Assembly (NCBI GenBank): GCA_016763955.1
Contig: JAESSU010000553.1
Span: 1-5,268, forward strand
Direction: 5' to 3'
DNA: 5,268 bases
DNA from: Phycisphaeraceae bacterium
GTDB taxonomy: Bacteria; Planctomycetota; Phycisphaerae; Phycisphaerales; Phycisphaeraceae
This document shows, piece by piece, positions 5,181 through 5,268 of this stretch. The notes below the pieces were generated by a model. That model worked only from the letters and a program-made list of their open reading frames with translations, made no database searches and was not told where the DNA came from. A program made the position numbers and the translations under genes. Every line of letters begins with the position of its first letter. Positions within the stretch are counted from its first letter, which is position 1.

Positions 5181-5263
5181 CTCCCCGCAGGAATCCTTCG
5201 GCTTCCAGCGGCTTTTTTTAGACAAAAGCCGTTGGAAGTGACGCAGTCAATTCCTGAGGGGAG
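5181..5263. repeat. Head-to-head pair of similar hairpins (REP-doublet-like)
   Basis: The outer arms CTCCCCGCAGGAAT (5181-5194) and ATTCCTGAGGGGAG (5250-5263) pair with one mismatch. The inner arms 5202-5216 and 5224-5238 pair over 15 positions with one G-T. Read as two inverted units, each is CTCCCCNCAGGAAT, a tip, then CTTCCANCGGCTTTT, with 27 of 29 arm bases identical. The tips differ: CC-TTC-GG on the left, TGAC-TGC-GTCA on the right (minus-strand reading). Both tips still pair. This resembles inverted pairs of repetitive extragenic palindromes, or two facing terminators. Confidence 0.65.
5185..5219 (+). terminator. Second candidate intrinsic terminator (left unit of the hairpin pair)
   Basis: CCGC/GCGG, GGAA/TTCC and CC/GG stack around a TTC loop, with single A-A and T-C mismatches between blocks, using 5185-5196 and 5200-5211. 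One C later comes a run of seven T (5213-5219). This is terminator geometry on the + strand, about 60 bases after the kinase terminator. The mirror unit on the minus strand has a weaker base and only four T. Confidence 0.55.
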
Positions 5264-5268
5264 GAGGC

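Noticed and set aside
5181..5263. Integron attC site
   Set aside because: The element is palindromic, but the conserved core ends expected of attC are not visible and no cassette-like arrangement is seen.
1..5268. CRISPR array, tRNA, rRNA or transposase gene
   Set aside because: No regularly spaced repeats, no cloverleaf-like or ribosomal RNA sequence, and no transposase motifs were found on either strand by eye.

Overview
The window looks like a bacterial polysaccharide- or glycoside-utilisation neighbourhood. All convincing genes are on the + strand, base composition is near 50% GC, and spacers are A/T-rich. Two clan GH-A glycoside hydrolases, a sugar-sensing GntR/LacI-type regulator and a PfkB-family kinase fit a carbohydrate-degrading heterotroph. 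My guess is Planctomycetota (Phycisphaerae-like) or a relative in the PVC group. This rests on gene style only, so the taxonomy is weak.

Layout. Positions 1-480 hold the 3' end of a glycoside hydrolase that resembles GH113/GH5-type enzymes. Positions 481-591 are a short control region with two near-identical 18-bp palindromic boxes (488-505 and 573-590). The second box overlaps a possible -10 element and ends one base before the ATG of the regulator at 592-1713. That regulator joins a GntR winged helix to a LacI-type sugar-binding domain, the architecture of AraR. Positions 1714-1937 hold an inverted repeat, a 25-codon ORF with a very good ribosome-binding site (possibly a frameshifted ~46-codon gene) and a tandem TAAACGAT repeat. 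Positions 1938-3624 encode a secreted clan GH-A hydrolase in two reading frames: the signal peptide and its ribosome-binding site are in one frame and the catalytic domain in another, so a +1 frame disruption lies at about 2065-2105.

Positions 3625-3911 carry no credible protein. They contain a set of nested hairpins (3650-3783) bounded by an 8-bp perfect inverted repeat, then an imperfect 19-bp-period direct repeat. Positions 3912-5060 encode a complete PfkB-family kinase, closed by a strong intrinsic terminator at 5092-5129. The tail (5181-5263) is a head-to-head pair of similar hairpins with conserved arms and different but still paired tips, resembling a REP-doublet or back-to-back terminators. 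A possible degenerate third copy sits just after the hydrolase stop codon at 3627-3643.

Likely logic (inference): the exported hydrolases release sugars, the regulator senses one of them and represses itself and perhaps neighbours through the paired boxes, and the kinase may phosphorylate an imported sugar. The kinase has its own long leader and terminator, so it need not belong to the same unit. I see no CRISPR array, tRNA, rRNA, transposase or clearly new defence-type system. The most interesting material is non-coding: the paired operators, the 3650-3783 structure and the terminal hairpin pair.
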